DNA from: Panonychus citri
Taxonomy: Eukaryota; Arthropoda; Arachnida; Trombidiformes; Tetranychidae
NCBI RefSeq assembly: GCF_014898815.1
Contig: NW_026515540.1
Span: 186,001-250,000 of the forward strand
Length of the DNA: 64,000 nucleotides
Direction: 5' to 3'
Below are positions 13,101 through 26,369 of this stretch, one piece after another (position 1 is the stretch's first letter; every line of letters starts with the position of its first letter). The position numbers were made by a program, and so were the translations under genes. The notes under the pieces are model-generated. The model had not been told where the DNA came from and made no database searches. It was given only the letters and a program-made list of their open reading frames with translations.

Positions 13101-16100
13101 TTGACAGATCATCTCTCACTATCATGGTCATCTTTTTATCCAGGTACACTTGAGGATTATAATTATTCTGATCATCATGAAAGTTATGATGAAACAATTG
13201 CTTAGAAAAAAAAATCCTATCAACTGAAAGTGACCTTTTGATTAACCATTATAATAACTTAATGGAGTCAAATTTATGATTGATTGGATTTCCATTATCA
13301 ACAACACACCTTATTTCATGATGTACTTACAGCCTAATGTCAACAGTTCACCAAGAATCAGGATGAAAATTAAGGTCAATCAACAATTCAAATGTCATTG
13401 AAAATTTTCACATTTTCTTATATAACATATGCTGGATTCCATTTTTTTCCTTCAATTTCTACCTGAAATATTGAAGCTTTTTTATTCCCCACCAACAACT
13501 TAACATCATTTCAAGTGATACTCTCGAAGTATTATTAATATAACATCAATAAGAGCATTGGTATTGGAAATTTTCAGATAAAGTAAATCTGAAAAATCTG
13601 GAAATGGTTCTGAGAAAGACTAAGAGAAAGGGAACAAAAAGTTTTTTTTCCACCAAAAGTTTGAACTTTTCATCTTCGATAACCATAAATACAATTGATT
13701 ATCTTCTCAAAGATAATATTGGTTTTACTTTATGATGATCATTGAAGAATCATTTTTATCATCATTGCACTTTAATCTTAACATCTTAATCTGATATTGA
13801 TGATGATTGAAAAAAGATAAAGCTAGAAGATGATGGTGACAAAAAAAAGAAGAGAGTTACTTTTTTGATGAAAATCGTCTCAACGATTTGGAACTTTTCA
13901 TCTGATTAACTTTCGTATCTTTAATTTCAACTGTCATCAAATGGTTTTTTTATCCTGATCTCAGCTGTTGATTCCCACCAAATCTTAAAGGGAAAAATCA
14001 TATGTTCAATTGGTCATCTTACAACCTCAACTTCATCCTCATTATTAGAAATTTTGTCTTGAGGCCCACCAACATGATAGTCAACAATATCATCAGAAAT
14101 TCATCATAAATCTCGCCCTCACTCTCCAGTTTTCTCTCAATTTTTTCTATCTACCACAGACTTCATTCTTTTCATTCTTCTTAGAACTTTTTTGAACAAA
14201 AATTAAAAACTTTGAAGGTATAAATTTCCTCGAGAAAGATTATCTCTCCTCTTTCCTCCTCAAGATGATAATGATGACAATTCAAGAGATTGCAACTCCG
14301 ATTCTCTCAGTTCAAGGTAGAAAGGGAAAAGTTCACTAATCTTCATGGGATTCGGAAAATTCTGACAGAAAGATTTTCGAAAAAGATAAATATTAGTGAC
14401 TACGAACTTTTTGCTCCTTCGATGCTCCGACCAACAAGAAAAAGGTTGATGACTCTGCATATGATTGAATGGGAAACTAAAGCTTTAAAACTGATTGGAA
14501 GCAATTTAGTTAAAAATTAATTCAGTCAATTCAGCAGAATCATAATCATCATGATCCCATGGAACCCAAATCTTTGAATTTAAAAATTCTGATCCATATA
14601 AGAATAGCATTGATAATGAGATTGATCTCAACCTAATTATCATCATTAAGGTAATAGTTGAACGAAAATTACCTTTTCTTTGTCATTATCAACAATTAGT
14701 TGTCACATTGATCATTAATCAGTTGATCATTCAAACAACTTTACCTTTGAGTTGACTAAATTGTGATTAAAAATCAATAATCAATTTGAATTTGAATTTA
14801 ATCTCACATGAGATTAAATTGGTTCTAATACAGATTAACATGATTTATCCATTATGAATATTCATTGGAATTTAATCAACACAATGATAAATGATTCTTT
14901 CAAACCATTTGACAAGTTGATGATTGTCGATGATTAAAAACAAATTGTTGACTAAATTGTTGTGAATTTTTCATCTCCAATAAACTGAATTAATAGTAAT
15001 CATGGTGAAAGTTAAATATTATTATCAATGACATTGAAAGAAAATAAAAATTCCTCTTACAATGATGATTTAAGGAGCTAGTGATTAAGTTGATTGTGAC
15101 AATTAACCCAAATATGATTACTTATATTAGTTTAATCCTTAGTGTTAATCCCAAAAATCAACTTGACTTATCAAGACTGAGTCATTGTAGTAAGTTAATT
15201 GTTATGATAATGGTTAAAGTAAATTGTTATCCTACTGTTTAGGTAATAGTGTAAATATATTGGATTCCCTTGTGGATATTTAATCAACTCCCAGCAAGTA
15301 CAATTATAATTGTTCAACAACAAAGAGAGTCCAGTTAATCAATTTGAATCAACTATCGGAAAATTGTTTTTACTATTTCATTGTGATCAACTAATCAACT
15401 GTTCAAAGTAAACACGTGTTGTTGATAATCAAGTTAATCAACTGAATCTAGAACATTATTATTACAATAAGAGTTAACTGTTGATATTAATGAGATTTTC
15501 ATATCCATATGATTAAAGTTTCCGATATAATTGTTGACCTTATTCATTGTATCATTAAATTATTTTGATCAATCTGTTGACTATTTCATGAGACTATCAT
15601 GCTGATAAGCAAATATACTATTAGTTATCTCTCATTTAGATTTAATTGTTGTAATCACTCAGCTTGAAATTCTGAATTGTTGACAATTAGTTAACTATGT
15701 CATTCAATTTCCACTTCCAAAAGGATTATCATCACTACCTTAATCATTTACATCCTAATGATTAATTATTATTTGATTGATTTAGATGAAGATTGTAATG
15801 ATGATAGAGAAGTTATCATTTCATTTAGTTTTTTATCAATTGCAGAATATTGAAAATAATCATTGGATTAGAAAAATTGATTCTTTATGTTACATTTTTA
15901 TCATCATCATGTTGATATTGAGAGAGAAATATGGAGAGAGGTACTAATGATTAAAAGAGGAAAAGAATCATTTGATTTCCATTAGAAAGTTTTTACTTTG
16001 TTTTCTAATCCAATATTGATCAAGATGATGAAATGTGTTGATTGCACGCGACATTTACTCACTTATATTACCAAGTTCCACCGACATGTTGATCATTCCC

Positions 16101-18911
16101 CTTGTTCATCTTACCACTGTCATCATATTCTTATCATCATTACCATTACTACAACAGAAAAAGAGGAAAAAGTCATCATCAAGGTCTACACACTTTTCCA
16201 CCCTCATCAATTTACTAAATCATCGCAAAATAAGGTCAACCAAATGAAACTTAAAGGGATGAGTGATAAAGACACTGAGAAATTATCGATAATCAAATGT
16301 AGTAAATAATCATTTAACTCGGTGGGAGTGAAATTGAATAGCAATAGTATTTTCCACTCCCTGTAAAAGTATTATCATCTACCACCACCTCCATCCCCAC
16401 CTCATCATTATTATACATTTTATGACCTTAAGCTCCCTCGAGGTGTAAAAATATATATATTATATTTGGAGGTTGATTAGTTTTATATGTAAAATTATAT
16501 TGCCATGATTAAGATGATATCCTTACTCAAATATTATATACACACACACAGTTGAAGTCTAATGATTAAGATGATAATAATCTCGTATTAATAATCTAAC
16601 TATTAACTCGCACAATTGAATTGATGATTTATCATCAGGATGAATTTATTAATTTACTTTTCTCGATTCAATTGTATCCCAACAATCAACTCTCATGATG
16701 AATCTTGAAGCTACTTTTGATGTTTTTCCTCATTCATTATCATGAAATGTAAATGAACTTTCAGTTTATCTCTATTTTTTTCACCAGTGTCTCTTTCTGT
16801 TGATAATAAATCATGAATTTATCATAAATTTCCCTTCATTTAAGTTATGTAGTTGATCATCATCATCTCATGATGATGGTGATGTTAATTATCATCATTA
16901 TTTTACACCAGAATCATCATGATAAAGATAATTATCCAATGATATTTGAAACTGAATGATAATCAACTACAATTTTCCCTTAAGAAAAACATATATTTAA
17001 CCTTTAACCTCTGTTTTATTTTTAATGATCAAATAGTTAATCATCTCGGTGATGATTATTATCATGATGAAAGTAATTATTATATTGAAACTTTCATTCA
17101 TCAATTAGGTTTAATCATCACGATCAATCATAATCGCGTAAAAATTTATTATGATAATATAATTCAAAGATTAGCAATTGATTGGATAAAATTTTACCTT
17201 TGATTGGTGTAATTGTTAATTGTTTGACTAATTGTTTCTTTTATTTTTGATTAGCTCCTTCAGGTTGGGTTCAATTGTTACTTGCAGATGAAAATTTAAT
17301 CATCGTTGGAACCGCATTTGGTTTAATTGTTTTCATTATTGTCTCAAGTTTAATTGTTGGATTAATTTTCTTGGGACGAAAAAAACTGAAAGCAATTGAT
17401 AATAAACCTTCAACTTTATCAACAACAACAACAGGAATCAATGGTAATCATCATCACCGTTATGATCCAAATTATCATCAAACTAATTATCAACAATCAG
17501 TTAATAATCATCACCATTCAGATTATTCTGCTTACTCTTCTCGTCAACAATCAATCCAACCAAATCATCATCTTTATCATTCATTAACTCGTAATCATAA
17601 TCAGAATCTTAATTCATCATCATCAACACTTCATCATTATTCAAGTCAAAAGTATTCAACTAATCAAAGCAAAACCTCATCACTTAATAAACTTCCTATT
17701 CTCGAGGAACGAACCATGTAAGTTGTTCAATTACCTTGATTAAGAATCACAATCAAATTATCTAATATCATCATGGAATCGTAATGTTATAGTTATCAGA
17801 TAAATTTCTTTACATATACACCGATAGACGATGAACATGAATTGAGAACCAACCATTTATCAGAATTTATCAAGAAATATTTCCATATTTTTCTCCCATG
17901 ATTAAGAGATTATCAGAATTCTTGAAATTTTATCATGAAAATGTTGGATATTTATCATGTTGTATTTGTATCTTTTCATGTGATTCAAATATTATCTCAA
18001 AGTTTTGTATCTAATCTGTGAGAAGATAAATTACCATGAAATTTCAGGGAATTTACAATTTTTATTTTCTCTTCATCTAAATAGATTGTTAAAAGAAAAG
18101 GAAAGATAAACTGTAATTGATTTATTTTCATGAATATGAATCAATCATGATCATGAGTTTGAATTGTAAAATGTTGAAGGAAAAGATTCAATCAACTGAT
18201 TTGATCATGAATTTCATAGAGTAAAAAAAAAGTTCAATTGATTTTAATCAGAATTTTATTTTCTTTATGCATGAAAATAGTTCTGATGGTCGATGTTCCG
18301 ATAAATTGAATGCAAACTGTGATGGAGACGATGACCTGTCCACTTATGGTCATCATCAACAATCTTCCCCTCTGATTACCCGTAGTCATCAATGTATCAC
18401 CTTAAGTCGCCCCGGAGTGGGTAATGGTAGTGCTGGTGTTGGAAGCCCATTACTTTTATCTGAATATTTGACCGATGAAATGGAAACTGAATCTCATGGG
18501 TCAACCAATTCAATGAATCACTATTATGAGTCAACTTCACCTTTACACCGTAACAATTACAAGAATATTAAGAACAATAAAAACAACAACATCATCAACA
18601 CCAACACCATCAACAGTATCAACAATAGTTACAATAATATCAATGATAATCATTATTCACAAACTCTCCTCCATCATCACCCACACTCCCAACAACATTA
18701 CAATATTCCCTTAGATTCCGGTCCACCCTTACCACCTTTACCCCCAGAACGTGCTAACCGTTATTCCCACTTACAACAACATCACCTACAACAGTCCAAC
18801 CACCACCATCACCCTCACCAACAGCAACATCACCTTCAGTCATCCAATCATCCCAATCATCTCATCTATGATTATACTTATCAAAGGCATCATCCAAATC
18901 GAATCACTTGA
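9051..18911 (+). CDS. Ig-superfamily membrane protein, 3' portion (Sidestep-like)
   Basis: Three exons join in phase: 9051-9398, 17255-17717 and 18281-18911. The first encodes a full Ig domain: a Cys in an L-L-S-C-E-A-S strand, W-Y-R, and a Y-S-C-I-A-T-N strand with G-P-S-T-P-C after it. The S-N-P-P and G-x-S-x-P-C spacing resembles the last Ig domain of Sidestep and related insect guidance receptors. The second exon gives a short juxtamembrane segment, one transmembrane helix (about IIVGTAFGLIVFIIVSSLIV) and a G-R-K-K stop-transfer, so this is a type I membrane protein. The cytoplasmic tail is rich in His, Asn, Gln and Ser with a P-P-L-P-P-L-P-P-E proline motif. No fibronectin III domain separates Ig and membrane, unlike Drosophila Sidestep as I recall it. 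Earlier exons lie outside the window. Family assignment is by eye. Confidence 0.72.
9399..17254 (+). other. 7.9-kb intron of the Ig-superfamily gene
   Basis: It runs from a GTAAGT donor to a TTGATTAG acceptor and joins the Ig exon (ending phase 1) to the transmembrane exon. It is AT-rich with many ATCATCATGATGAT-type short palindromic runs. A pure CT microsatellite lies at about 10150-10193. Short frames inside it (for example 14290-14520 and 15998-16309) show no domains or flanking splice logic. I see no RNA gene. An unread Fn3 or alternative exon could be hidden here, but I did not find one. Confidence 0.6.
10150..10193. repeat. (CT)n microsatellite
   Basis: An uninterrupted run of about 22 CT units within the large intron. 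Similar runs occur at 20034-20065 (GA) and 21990-22028 (CT). Confidence 0.95.
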
Positions 18912-20028
18912 GAAAGAGACACAAATCATTATCTAATCAATGCAACAATTTGAGACCGAATTTTATCATCATCATTATCATCATCATCGTCTTCTTCTTT
19001 GACCAAAGAGGAAAAAAGACACTTTTCTTCCCTCTACTCTCTTCTATTTCTTTTGAGTTGATCAGCATCATTTCCGTTTCCTCCTTTGTTATATTACTCT
19101 CATCAGAACCTTTTTCCTCTTGTACATATACATTTCGATAAAAACTTTTCTAGTTATCCAATCACTTTCATCATCATCATCATGTATGGAGCCTTTTTTT
19201 ATCATCATTATCTTCTTGTATGACCTTTTGTATGCAATTCGGATACATTAATGAAATCACACAACTCAGTGAACTCCCTGTAAACATGTTTATAAGTCAA
19301 CAATTAATACATTTACTGTAATGCTACAAGAAAAGATAATAAATTGAATAAGGATGAAAACTTGACTCTGAAGAGAATCAACTTCTTCAGGGTTAAAGTT
19401 CATCTGAAAACAGATATAAAACATTAATATCACCATGGAACATGAACATTAACATGAATTCAAGTGAAATCTTTCAATTTAAATGTACATTTCAATGTAA
19501 ACAACAAAAAATCGAATGACAAGATGAAAAGAAATTTTTAAAATCTCAATTCGAAACCAATTGTATAATTAACTATTGCTATTATTTAATTAACTTGGAA
19601 AATTAAATTGCTACACAAGCTAATTAATTAAAATCAATGCTCAACTTTTATCGTCTTTTGATTGACCAATAAAAAAATCGAGGTTGGTTCAGTTGATCAG
19701 AATTTGTGTTGTAAAAAAAGTTTTTTTTTGAGAATTGGAAATGAGTAGGAAAAGTTAATTGCTTTTCGATGTAAATCTGTAATCTAAGTCCAATTAATCG
19801 CATGGCAATGGCTGTAGATCTGTATAAATCATCAATTTCATGGTGATTCAGTTGAACAGCTGATTGAAGTCCATAATATTAGATTGGGTGAGAAAAGCAT
19901 TCAACTTCAAGGGAATGAGGAAATTTCTAAAATTCCTGTGATGAAAAAAATCATGAGGAATGCTCAGTATAAATTGATAGCCACGATACTGAACTGAACT
20001 TAACAAGAAAACAAACAAATAGTAAAAC

Positions 20029-20068
<40 letters not shown>

Positions 20069-21984
20069 TAAATCAACAATAAACAAACCAAATGATAATA
20101 AAGTGTAACCCAAAAGTGTAATCAACATCTTCCTCATCTTTTTTTCATCATGAGCTCTCACTCTCTTTTTCTCTCTCATCTTCCCAAACTGAACTGTAAA
20201 GAATCAAAACAATTCTCATGCGAACTCATGAATCTCTTCTGAATCCATTCTTGTTTTCAGCTTATCGTTGAAACATTTATATTCTTATAATCTCTCCTTC
20301 TCTCACCCAACATATCATACTCGCTTAAATCTCTCTCCTTTCTCTCTTTCTCTATCATCTCTTCCCCTACCTGTCTCTATGTGATTAATATTCGATTCTC
20401 TCTTTTTATTTTCTATTTATCCTGAATAAATGACCTTCCAATGAATTCCATGGGTAAACCAACGATTGGTTATAATAAATGACCTTTGAATTTCTGATTT
20501 TTAGCTTTCATTTTCCTCTCATTGAAGTTTTTTTCTTCTCTGATGATATTAATTAGCTATTTACAGAGAGGAATTGCAGGAAGAAAACATTTATCCATGC
20601 TATAAGAATACAAGAACTCATGATGATGAAAACGATGGGGTAAGTGTTCATTCATATTCTTCAATGCTCTCTCTCTCTCTTTCTAGTCTGGTATCTCTTT
20701 GATTCCCTCTTTCAATGCTCTTGGGTCTTTTCATTGGTCATTTTCAAATATTGACCAGTCACTAGAAACCATATCAAAGGTCAATTGATTCATCGTCTCA
20801 ATGAACATTTCACTGAAAATTTACTTCCTGGTTTGAGTAAAAATGCAAAGAAACGAAGTTTTTTTCTTCTTGTTCACTCTTATCATTATCATGATTCAAT
20901 TCCAAACAATCAACTGAACACTTTTTAACTTAACAAGTTGACTGATTACAGAGCAACAATTGAAAAGATAATTAACTTAAATTGTAAGAAATCATGATTC
21001 CTTTGGTTTCACCCTGAGATGATGATACAATTATCAACCATTGTGATTAAATAATTTCAACTCTCATGATAATATAACAATTAATTTCATTAGATTTCAC
21101 TTAATTCATTGTACTTAATTGTGATAATACTAACAAATAACAATAATTGTTTCCATTTAAACATAATGAGTATGAATTTATTTCCATAATTGTTCACGAG
21201 CATAATTAACAATTAACAAGCGAGTTAACAATGTTTTCCAAGTTAAGAATTGCAAGAGCAAAGAATTAAATTAAAATGAAAGTTAATCATAATTAAAAAC
21301 AGAGAAATGCAAAAGTTAAATTGGAAAGATAATTAATTATAATGAAAGTGAACAATTATCATTATGATGATGTTGAAGATTGATTTCCAATGTGTTTCAT
21401 GAGGAATTGGAGGAAACTTGGAACTTTTTGTTTTCTTTTGGAAAAAAATTTTTTTTCGAATCTTAGATTTTGTTGTTAGTGGTTTTTTTCTCAGTTCTGT
21501 TGAAAGGTAATATTATCATTACATAAGAAGATAAGAGGATGAAAAGATGAAGAAAAAGATGCGATTCAATTGTATTCTCATGGGATACAATTGTAAAAAG
21601 AAAACTTTTTCTATCGAATCAGTTAGATGATGTTATCATGATATTCCAAAAAAAAGATGAAGAAGATAAACTATTGTTGTCATTATAATGAATAAGAAAT
21701 TTTGATCTTCATCCCTTCCATCATCTTCTCAAGCATCACCCTCCTCCATATCATCATCATCATTCTCATTATATGAAATAATAGTAATACATGTTTGGTG
21801 AATCTTTTTTCTCTCTCATTCGACTTGATATTTCATCAAAATTGACATCGCCTCAGGAAAGATATTAAAGTAGGAACCATTTAAGATCGAAACTGATGAT
21901 ATAAAATCTTAAGAATCAGAATAAATATGAACTTTTCATTTTCCACCCCATGTAATAAAATCTCATCTACTAATATCTTTTTCC

Positions 21985-22030
<46 letters not shown>

Positions 22031-22740
22031 CTCACTCTCTTTTCTCTCTATCAATACAATCTCAGAGTTTGACGCGAAATATTCATTGACCTTCATCGAA
22101 GTAAATTAATTCAACATTAACAGAAATTGAATTATTTCAATCATGGCCAAAGTTAAATTATTATGATGACCAAGGTAGCATGTTGATGGCATTGTGACCA
22201 TTGTCTTTTGCCTGATGATTGAATGAGCCCATCGGCAAATTAGTCAGCAATCAAAATTATGCCCATGGGTTTGCAATTCTCGATATTCTTTCGAATCATT
22301 TTTGTTATTAATTATTAATATAATTGGAATGATGAGAAAAAGTAATCAATAAATTTTATCAAATCTTATTACTAAAAAACCAAATTTATTTAGATGTGAA
22401 TAGTTATGTATTCATATATTGAGTAGCAAGTTTTATTTTTCATTAGACTGTAGGTGTCGAGATCAAAATTATGGTTAGAAACTGCATTGTTATAGATACT
22501 TGAAACGGCGTTAATTTTCATAAGCTCTAAGGCATCGTTCTGAGATGTGGACTAATTAATTTAAATCGATGTGGCATATTCCGTTCTGGATTGAAATGCT
22601 TATCATAGGGCCACGAATCAACACAATTCACATGTTTGACAAGAAATTGATGAAATATTATCAAATTTTACATTGAAAATAGTACAACAACTATTTTTGA
22701 GATTTAACAGTTATGTAGTAAAGTTGTCTATTAATGATCA
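18912..22740. other. Gene-less AT-rich region with microsatellites and a weak exon candidate
   Basis: This region follows the stop codon of the Ig-superfamily gene. It holds short ATC/ATT repeats (18967-18990, 19166-19184), GA and CT microsatellites and CT-rich tracts. Apart from the exon candidate at 20567-20639 I see no coding structure. Confidence 0.55.
20567..20639 (+). CDS. Possible small exon (EELQEENIYPCYKNTRTHDD)
   Basis: A 73-bp open stretch sits between a good acceptor (TATTTACAG) and a strong donor (GTAAGTG) on the + strand. Its charged, hydrophilic translation would suit a cytoplasmic tail. It could be an alternative terminal exon of the Ig-superfamily gene, or chance. No downstream partner exon was identified before the next gene. 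Confidence 0.25.
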
Positions 22741-22743
22741 ATA

Positions 22744-23567
22744 TTATCGCCCGAGTCCAAAACCACCTTTTCCGATTGTAGCTTTAACTCCACCAGAAGC
22801 TCCTGCAGCACCAGCGGCTTTCTTAAATCCACCAGCTCCAGCAACTCCAGATTTACCTCCGGCTGCACCTTTAGCTCCAGCGGCATAACCTTTAACACCA
22901 CCAGTTTTACCTCCCTTGTATCCAGCTGCTCCTGCTGCTCCAGCATAGCCTCCTTTGGCAGCTTTGCCTCCGACAGCACCTCCAGCAGCACCATAACCAG
23001 CGGCTTTACCGAATTTGAATCCTTGGCTCATTCGAATGTCTTGACAAGACCCTTTTCTTATTGTATCCAGCACCACCGGCTTTAGCGAATCCTCCTTTCT
23101 CCATACTTTTTACAAAAGCTCCAAGCGAATCCACCCTTGGCAGCTCCCTTGGAACCACCTGCGGCTCCAGCGGCACCATAAGCAGCCCCACCTTTGGCAC
23201 CCTTGGCTCCAGCAGCATAACCAGCTTTTCCTGCTCCACCAGCTTGATATCCAGCAGCTCCGCCACCACCAGCACCTTTCTTGAAAGCGGCAAGACCAGC
23301 ACCTCCAGCACCACCAACCGCTGATTCGGCTCCTAAATCGGCTGAGATATCTCGTCTTTCTCTTTGTTGACCATCGAAAGAATCTTCGAACTCTTCTTCT
23401 TCTTCAGCTTGAACCAACGAAACAAAGAGAACAAGAGATGAAACGAAAATGAAGAAAAACTAAAAGACGAAAATAGAAAATATTAATACAATTAGAAAAT
23501 AATCCAGTTGAAATTTTGAAACACAATAAAACGATTTAATGAAAATAATTACCAATTGTTTGTTCAT
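22744..23567 (-). pseudogene. GRP copy 1: Gly/Ala/Lys-rich secreted protein, frame-broken
   Basis: Same two-exon plan as the intact copies: exon 1 (MNKQL) at 23553-23567 and exon 2 from 23459 down to a stop at 22744. The signal peptide, acidic segment and RERR site are intact. One codon is missing in DLEGAE at about 23330. Small deletions around 23100-23145 and 23045 break the frame in the middle. The C-terminal half is then readable in another frame and ends GFGLGR. It forms the left arm of an inverted duplication with copy 2; the two are otherwise almost identical, including the upstream TATA region. The breaks could be real decay or assembly error. Confidence 0.75.
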
Positions 23568-23716
23568 TTTGATGAATTTGATTTGATCACTTTAAAAATA
23601 GGAAAACTAGGTAAGTGTTTTAATAAGAAAATTTGTAAACTTTGTTAATTGTAGTTTGTTGTTTGTTGTTTGAATCTCGAACTCAAATTGTATCGATTCT
23701 AATTTTTCTCTCTCAT

Positions 23717-23722
23717 TTTATA
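23717..23722 (-). promoter_or_regulatory. TATA box of GRP copy 1
   Basis: TTTATA on the + strand is TATAAA read from the - strand. It lies about 150 bp upstream of the ATG, the same spacing as in copy 2. The upstream conserved block found in other copies is not clear here. Confidence 0.5.
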
Positions 23723-24331
23723 CAGAATCCACTTAAAATTTTCTCTGAGAAAAGACAAAAACTCGAAGTGATTAATCATTGAGCGAAAAATTAAACTTGA
23801 TGATAACTGGACCATGAATTGGATTCGATTGATTGGCATTTGAAAGACTAATAATTTTAGTCGAAAGTGAGAAAGGACAAATCGAGGAAAACAAACCTAA
23901 ACACTTGAATATTATTTTCAAATAAATAAAATAACACCGATAATATTTATAGATAAATTGGTTATTACTGTGATTTAATGCCCCTAATTGTAGATAATCT
24001 GTTCGTCTATCTAATTTGAATGAACTTTGTCGGAGTTTTACTTATTTTGATCAATATTATGGGATTTTTTGATTGAAATGATTACAAGCAAAACTCTGGG
24101 TTTTTCTCATTAATAATTGAATTGAAACAAAACTTATCTTCATTTAGAATCTCTAATACATCAAAACATGATGTGATTCGCGCCAATTCATTTTTCCATC
24201 AATGTTATGCAAACGTCCTGTTGATTCAACCATTTGTATCGAAATTTACAGCAATACACCAACGTAAATGAATTAAGTGGGTTTGTTTCCCTCTGTCGAC
24301 CTTATTCACTTTAGTCTGAGAGTTTTCTTGG

Positions 24332-24337
24332 TATAAA
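24332..24337 (+). promoter_or_regulatory. TATA box of GRP copy 2 (shared GRP promoter module)
   Basis: TATAAA lies within GTATAAAAAGAGTGAGAAAA, followed by a conserved leader containing GAGTTCGAGATTCAAACAAC and preceded by a CTTT..TCTGA/GACTGA..GAGTTTT block. The same module recurs at 41814, 45294, 48145, 54180 (-) and 60200 (-), always about 110-170 bp before MNKQL. Such a strong conserved core promoter suggests abundant, coordinated, tissue-specific expression. Confidence 0.75.
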
Positions 24338-24486
24338 AAGAGTGAGAAAAATTAGAATCGATACAATTTGAGTTCGAGATTCAAACAACAAACAACAAAC
24401 TACAATTAACAAAGTTTACAAATTTTCTTATTAAAACACTTACCTAGTTTTCCTATTTTTAAAGTGATCAAATCAAATTCATCAAA

Positions 24487-25337
24487 ATGAACAAACAATT
24501 GGTAAGTATTATTTTCATTAACTGATCGTTTTATTGTGTTTCAAAATTTCAACTGGATTATTTTCTCTAATTGTATTAATATTTTTCTATTTCTTTTCGT
24601 CTTTTTAGTTTTTCTTCATTTTCGTTTCATCTCTTGTTCTCTTTGTTTCGTTGGTTCAAGCTGAAGAAGAAGAAGAGTTCGAAGATTCTTTCGATGGTCA
24701 ACAAAGAGAAAGACGAGATATCTCAGCCGATTTAGAAGGAGCCGAATCAGCGGTTGGTGGTGCTGGAGGTGCTGGTCTTGCCGCTTTCAAGAAAGGTGCT
24801 GGTGGTGGCGGAGCTGCTGGATATCAAGCTGGTGGAGCAGGAAAAGCTGGTTATGCTGCTGGAGCCAAGGGTGCCAAAGGTGGTGCTGCTTATGGTGCCG
24901 CTGGAGCCGCAGGTGGTTCCAAGGGAGCTGCTGCCAAGGGTGGATTCGCTTCTGGAGCTTTTGGTAAAAAGTATGGAAAGAAAGGAGGATTCGCTAAAGC
25001 CGGTGGTGCTGGATACAATAAGAAAATGGGTCTTGTCAAGACATTCGGAATGAGCCAAGGATTCAAATTCGGTAAAGCCGCTGGTTATGGTGCTGCTGGA
25101 GGTGCTGTCGGAGGCAAAGCTGCCAAAGGAGGCTATGCTGGAGCAGCAGGAGCAGCTGGATACAAGGGAGGTAAAACTGGTGGTGTTAAAGGTTATGCCG
25201 CTGGAGCTAAAGGTGCAGCCGGAGGTAAATCTGGAGTTGCTGGAGCTGGTGGATTTAAGAAAGCCGCTGGTGCTGCAGGAGCTTCTGGTGGAGTTAAAGC
25301 TACAATCGGAAAAGGTGGTTTTGGACTCGGTAGATAA
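24487..25337 (+). CDS. GRP copy 2: secreted cationic Gly/Ala/Lys-rich protein (247 aa)
   Basis: Exon 1 (24487-24501) encodes only MNKQL; a 107-bp GT-AG intron leads to exon 2 (24609-25337). The start is fixed by the exon junction, which completes a hydrophobic signal peptide (about residues 4-21) ending V-Q-A. Then come an acidic stretch (EEEEEFEDSFDG) and an R-E-R-R site of furin type. The body is rich in Gly, Ala, Lys and spaced Tyr/Phe (AAGYQAGGAGKAGYAAGAKG), with about 28 Lys by my count and no Asp or Glu beyond the first dozen residues after the cleavage site. A less repetitive centre (MGLVKTFGMSQGFKFGK) is invariant across copies. The protein ends G-F-G-L-G-R; a terminal Gly-Arg is a typical amidation precursor. 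It is a secreted protein, perhaps an antimicrobial glycine-rich peptide precursor or a silk/matrix protein. Confidence 0.9.
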
Positions 25338-26369
25338 ACATCAATATATAATCTAATTTCTTTCCTCTAAGTCATAAGCAACAAAAAATTTATCTAAAGA
25401 AAAAGTCACCAATCTATTTGTATGATTAATCATTAAAAGTCAATCGCTATAATAAAGGCTCTTATTATTTAATTCAAAAAAGTTCACACAGTCTGATCTT
25501 TCAGAGATGCTTTAATCTGATAAACTCAAAACTCTTAATATCAATACGCTAAAAGAATCATAAACCAGAATTCACCATATTTTCAACCACTTTCTACTTA
25601 ATGATTGGTTTTCAATCGAAAACTAATCACCAAACAATCAAGTGACAATTTTTTGAATTTTCGTTCTCACTAGTTGATTGATTTTTTACCTGATTAACTA
25701 AATTTAAAGAGATTGTGGTGATTTTAGTTGAAACAAAACATCAGGAAACAAACATGATGAAAATCAATCTAAATTAACTAATAGAAGACAATTATATTGA
25801 TTGTTTAATAGGAAAGAAAAAATTTTGCCATTTCTCTTGTGACAAAATTAACTAATAACAATTTATTATTATCACAATGATGATTATCATGGTGATTAAG
25901 TGAACCTGGAAAAAAATGAATCAATTGGAGTTGATCAGAAATAAAAGTTTTCATCTAATTTAAGGTAAATCATTTTGAGAATGTAATTAAATTATTGTGC
26001 TTTTTGTGTTCAACAATCAAACAATATAATAATTTTATTAAATTAAATGAGTAAATATTAGGAGAAACCACAGAAATCATCATGAGCCTCAGGAGTTTCA
26101 ATGAACTTTCATCATCACCATGAAACAGTTGATAAATTTTCCGGTTAAATTTCCGGATTCAAATTAACTGTTAATCAATTTGACTTGACGATTTTAGATT
26201 TTAATCAAACAGCTAATTAAATTGTTTCAAGGTAGAAACAATTTTCTAGGTTAATAAGTTTACAATTAATAGTTAATAAACTAATCTAATATTGATTATC
26301 ATGGTTGAGTTATTGGTTTGTGATGATGTTTGTTATTTATATTGTTAGTTAATTGTTAATCAATGTTAG
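25338..26369. other. Intergenic between GRP copy 2 and the LTR element
   Basis: A likely 3' UTR with an AATAAA signal at about 25449, then AT-rich sequence without coding potential. The LTR retrotransposon begins at 26370 after the target sequence TTAG. Confidence 0.6.

Noticed and set aside
16946..17203. An 85-codon frame just before the transmembrane exon as an Fn3 exon
   Set aside because: No Fn3 Trp/Tyr/Leu pattern and no good acceptor; the Ig exon already joins the next exon in phase without it.
23006..23324. Long Leu/Val-rich and Ser/Thr-rich frames over GRP genes (also at 24747-25058, 37920-38231, 39230-39556, 53070-53738, 59478-59789)
   Set aside because: They are alternative-frame and antisense translations of Gly/Ala codon repeats and recur wherever a GRP gene lies.
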